This document shows positions 6,279-6,569 of a DNA stretch of 6,569 nt, piece after piece; the first letter of the stretch is position 1; the number at the start of each line of letters is the position of its first letter. This DNA is from an uncultured Ruminococcus sp. GTDB lineage: Bacteria; Bacillota; Clostridia; Oscillospirales; CAG-272. Below the pieces are notes generated by a model, which made no database searches, was not told where the DNA came from, and worked only from the letters and a program-made list of their open reading frames with translations. The stretch spans positions 1-6,569 of the forward strand of contig CACZOH010000237.1 of assembly GCA_902782785.1 (NCBI GenBank), given 5' to 3'. Position numbers and translations under genes: made by a program.

Positions 6279-6304
6279 GCCGACTGTCCTTTGGGACAAT
6301 CGGC
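6279..6304. repeat. Larger imperfect stem-loop at right edge of the array
   Basis: GCCGA at 6279-6283 pairs with TCGGC at 6300-6304, and TGTCC at 6285-6289 pairs with GGACA at 6294-6298, with one C/A mismatch between the two stem parts and a TTTG loop. It lies 16 nt beyond the peptidase stop codon. It could act as a transcription barrier for that gene, but no T-run follows it on the minus strand, so it is not a standard intrinsic terminator. It more probably forms the end of the repeat element. Confidence 0.65.
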
Positions 6305-6320
6305 TAACGGGAGCTTTTAT

Positions 6321-6569
6321 TCACAGCACCTCGGAAAGCGATCGGCGCGTATTTCCGTCCCTGCCGGTGACGGTCTCCGCCTCGAGCATGGAGCGTATGA
6401 TCGCCTCCTCCACCGTCTCCGTAACGGAACGGAAAACGGGTTCGAGCCTGTCGTCATTCAGTATCACGGGGTGCCAGACGTCCTCGGACGTCTTCATCCT
6501 GTTTGCGGTGCTGAATATCACGGCGATCTCGCCGCTGCCGCCGCTCGTGATCCCGCCGGTGCGGGCGAG
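6321..6569 (-). CDS. P1 family peptidase (DmpA / S58, L-aminopeptidase/D-esterase type), C-terminal part (5' end beyond the window)
   Basis: The frame is open to the right edge of the window and ends in TGA at 6323-6321, leaving the last 82 residues. ARTGGITSGGSGEIAVIFSTANR matches the family segment usually seen as R-GG-SNGSGD-xxAFSTA, and VFRSVTETVEEAIIRSMLEAETVTGRDGNT matches the closing helix with its T/V-EEA-I and AET-GRDG signature. The family makes self-processed N-terminal-nucleophile hydrolases that act as aminopeptidases or amidases; the nucleophile serine and the self-cleavage site lie outside the window. The C-terminus after GRDG is slightly short compared with what I recall. The G+C content is about 64%, against roughly 47-60% in lines I sampled from the other genes. 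The repeat array begins about 16 nt after its stop. Confidence 0.88.
   Translation of the reverse strand, partial: LARTGGITSGGSGEIAVIFSTANRMKTSEDVWHPVILNDDRLEPVFRSVTETVEEAIIRSMLEAETVTGRDGNTRRSLSEVL

Noticed and set aside
6121..6304. Integron attC or phage attachment site
   Set aside because: There is no integrase nearby, no R/L box pattern of attC, and the structure consists of many small hairpins, not one imperfect palindrome.

Overview
The window looks like chromosome from an anaerobic Clostridia-type Firmicute, probably a gut Oscillospirales- or Christensenellales-like lineage. This rests on the strong GGAGG-type ribosome binding sites, the tightly packed same-strand genes, the Clostridia-style GH3 beta-glucosidase tail and the overall set of families. 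It is an inference from gene style; there is no taxonomic marker in the window.

Left block, + strand (2-2928): the 3' part of a GH3 glycoside hydrolase overlaps by 4 nt (ATGA) with a 12-helix MFS transporter of GlpT/UhpT-like (OPA) character. A 295-residue AAA/ABC-type ATPase follows 9 nt later. The spacing implies one transcription unit: a glycoside-cleaving enzyme, a probable importer or exporter of the product, and an ATPase whose role is not clear from the sequence.

Middle block, - strand (2925-5813, read right to left): a two-cysteine glutathione-peroxidase-family enzyme, a small flavodoxin-like protein, a cation diffusion facilitator whose metal site looks manganese-type (N-D-D-D), and a PIG-L/LmbE-fold protein lacking the usual catalytic aspartate. 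Gaps are 14-39 nt and each gene has its own ribosome binding site, so this is probably one redox/metal operon. It ends tail-to-tail with the ATPase gene, and the two stop codons share a TTAA palindrome. Upstream of the peroxidase lies the 3' two-thirds of an OhrR/MarR-type peroxide regulator, whose 5' end is gone.

Right block (6111-6304): a non-coding repeat array made of seven copies of a 7-nt word (GTTATGA, or its complement TCATAAC) in which the intervals between words are perfect small hairpins of differing sequence. The word changes orientation in the middle, so the whole array can fold into nested stems with side hairpins. A larger imperfect stem-loop closes it on the right. This is the most unusual thing in the window. 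The array sits exactly where the regulator gene breaks off, so insertion, repeat-mediated deletion or an assembly misjoin are all possible.

Far right (6321-6569, - strand): the C-terminal end of a P1-family (DmpA/S58) peptidase, noticeably richer in G+C (about 64% by my count over 6361-6569) than sampled stretches of the other genes.
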